From NCBI GenBank assembly GCA_030340625.1, contig JAOPHQ010003127.1:1412001-1476000 (forward strand): a stretch of 64,000 nt of DNA, in the 5' to 3' direction. The notes below the pieces were generated by a model. It was not told the origin of the DNA. It saw only the letters and a list, made by a program, of their open reading frames with translations, and made no database searches. Below are positions 62,668-64,000 of this stretch, one piece after another. Position numbers and translations under genes: made by a program. This DNA is from Merluccius polli (lineage: Eukaryota > Chordata > Actinopteri > Gadiformes > Merlucciidae). How positions within the stretch are numbered: the stretch's first letter is position 1; each line of letters begins with the position of its first letter.

Positions 62668-64000
62668 TCCATCCATCCATCCATTTTCTTCCGCTTATCC
62701 AGGGTCGGGTCGCGAGGGCAGCAGCCTAAGCAGGGAAGCCCAGACTTCCCTTTCCCCAGCTACTTCGGCCAGCTCTTCCTGGGGGATCCCGAGGCGTTCC
62801 CAGGCCAGCCGAGAGACATAGTCTCTCCAGCGTGTCCTGGGTCTTCCCCGGGGTCTCCTACCAGTGGGACGTGCCCTGAACACCTCACCAGGGAGGCGTC
62901 CGGGAGGCATCCTAACTAGATGCCCGAGCCACCTCATCTGGCTCCTCTCAACGCGGAGGAGTAGCGGGTCTACTCCTCCCGGATGACCGAGCTTCTCACC
63001 CTATCTCTAAAGGTGTGTTCACACCGCACTTCGCCCCGCGACACGTTTCAATGTTAAGTGAACGTGGAGACGCGAATCGGGCGAATTTTTTTTTCGCCGA
63101 TACGCGCGACAAGATTTGATTGACAGCGCGAAATTTTTCCTCGTGAACGGCGAGCGCGTTCACGTGGATTCGCGCCGCGAATAATTCGCCCCGCGAATAA
63201 AGTTAAAATATTTCAACTTCTTCGCGGCATTCGCGTTGAAACAGCCAATCAGCGTTCACTCCCTGAGTGACGTAGCGTTCACTGCCTGATCCAGATCAGA
63301 CAGCAATATGGAAGAAACGTCTCTCCCTCTTCCACAACAGATACAGACACGCAATGGTGGTTATCTCGGCCATGGTTGATGAGAGACTGAATTGGCATGA
63401 AGGACTGTTGCCAGGCAAAAAAAAAATTCGCCCCGCGAATAATTCGCCCCGCGAATGCACACAAAAATGCACAGCGACAGATTATGATTTGTCGCGCGGC
63501 AACATTCGCCTATTCGCGCGAATAGGCGAAATGGGACAAAGTGCGGTGTGAACACACAGTAAGGGAGAGCCCAGCTACCCTGCGGAGGAAGCTCATTTCG
63601 GCCGCTTGTACTCGCGATCTCGTTCTTTCGGTCATTACCCAAAGCTCATGACCATAGGTGAGGGCAGGAATGTAGATCGACTGGTAAATCGAGAGCTTTG
63701 CCTTTCGGCTCAGCTCCCTCTTCACCACGACGGATCCGTGCAGAGTCCGCATTACTGCAGACGCCGCACCGATCCGCCTGTCGATCTCCCGCTCCATCCT
63801 CCCCTCACTCGTGAACAAGACCCCGAGGTACTTGAACTCCTCCACTTGGGGCAGGATCTCATCCCCGACCCGGAGGGTGGGACCCGGAGGGTCCATAAAA
63901 ATTATGAACAGGATCGGTGACAAAGGGCAGCCCTGGCGGAGTCCAACCCTCACTGGAAACAAGTCCGACTTATTACCGGCAATGCGGACCAAGCTCTGAC
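62668..64000 (-). pseudogene. Rex3/RTE-like LINE, 3' part, running off the window
   Basis: A (CCAT)n tail at about 62668-62690 marks the 3' end. The minus frames read RWLGHLVRMPPGRLPGEVFR and RPRTRWRDYVSRLAWERLGI (62937-62695). Beyond a MITE insertion they read VEEFKYLGVLFTSEGRMERE, IDRRIGAASAVMRTLHGSVV, HELWVMTERTRSRVQAAEMS and GLRQGCPLSPILFIIFMD, the latter two blocks being the end of the reverse transcriptase and its tail. This fish LINE is very abundant. The FADD segment between LSPILFIIFMD and PPGP appears deleted, so the copy is defective. The 5' part lies outside the window. Confidence 0.8.
63011..63559. mobile_element. Harbinger-type MITE, 549 bp, inside the LINE
   Basis: Ends 'aggtgtgttcacaccgcac' and 'gtgcggtgtgaacacacag' are near-inverse. 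TAA lies on both sides (63008-63010, 63560-63562) and fits a TWA target. LINE sequence is continuous when the insert is removed. The interior repeats 'ttcgccccgcgaa' palindromes and has a short ATG-started piece (MEETSLPLP, about 63309) that may be left from a parental gene. Confidence 0.8.

Overview
The window reads as accessory DNA of a ray-finned (teleost-type) fish genome. No bacterial or phage organisation is visible. It holds eukaryotic transposon families common in fish: Rex1-like and Rex3/RTE-like LINEs, DIRS/Ngaro-type tyrosine-recombinase retroelements, Ty3/gypsy and BEL/Pao LTR elements, hAT, Harbinger, Kolobok-like and Tc1 DNA transposons. It also has long AT, GT and GA microsatellites. 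No complete host gene was recognised. One 96-bp exon (9321-9416) resembles the N-terminal exons of fish NLRC3-like genes, and a CCAAT-rich promoter-like stretch with a micro-exon lies near 62.2-62.6 kb. All calls are by eye from translated sequence and repeat boundaries; no database was searched.

Layout. 0-5 kb: an internally deleted Harbinger element (696-2352) and an intact Tc1/mariner element with a 346-aa DD36E transposase (3044-4263). 5-9.3 kb: a RecQ-like helicase fragment, a decayed BEL/Pao gag, and a Kolobok-like element with two 399-bp inverted arms around a THAP exon. 10-19 kb: an unclassified dispersed repeat (copy A), retrovirus-like debris, satellites, and a pseudogene of a THAP-associated repeat protein. 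19-26 kb: a DIRS/Ngaro-like element broken by nested hAT and Harbinger insertions. 27.8-37.2 kb: an L1/Tx1 LINE fragment, then a chromodomain gypsy element split by a solo LTR, a hAT MITE and a 3.55-kb hAT transposon that itself carries a solo LTR and a MITE. 37-42 kb: more hAT and MITE insertions, a 34-bp minisatellite inside an LTR-like unit, and a lone LTR with primer site. 42.7-51.5 kb: copy B of the dispersed repeat, split by a Rex1-like LINE, a solo LTR and a 5.25-kb TIR element with an unfamiliar gene and arrays of ATGGCGGC-type motifs. 52.2-61.8 kb: a nearly intact, recent gypsy element. 62.7-64 kb: a Rex3/RTE-like LINE with a Harbinger-type MITE inside.

How parts work together. Target-site duplications (TSDs) show the order of insertion at many places. 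Several insertions split coding motifs cleanly, for example the YLDD box of reverse transcriptase at 31415/34970. The two most unusual objects are (1) the 52219-61758 gypsy element, which encodes a complete MYND-type zinc finger between its gag knuckle and its protease, with frame changes at runs of C; and (2) the 46105-51353 element, which has a TTA duplication, outer TIRs, inverted subterminal arrays of about 150-bp units, and a gene of a multi-copy family I cannot assign to a named transposase.
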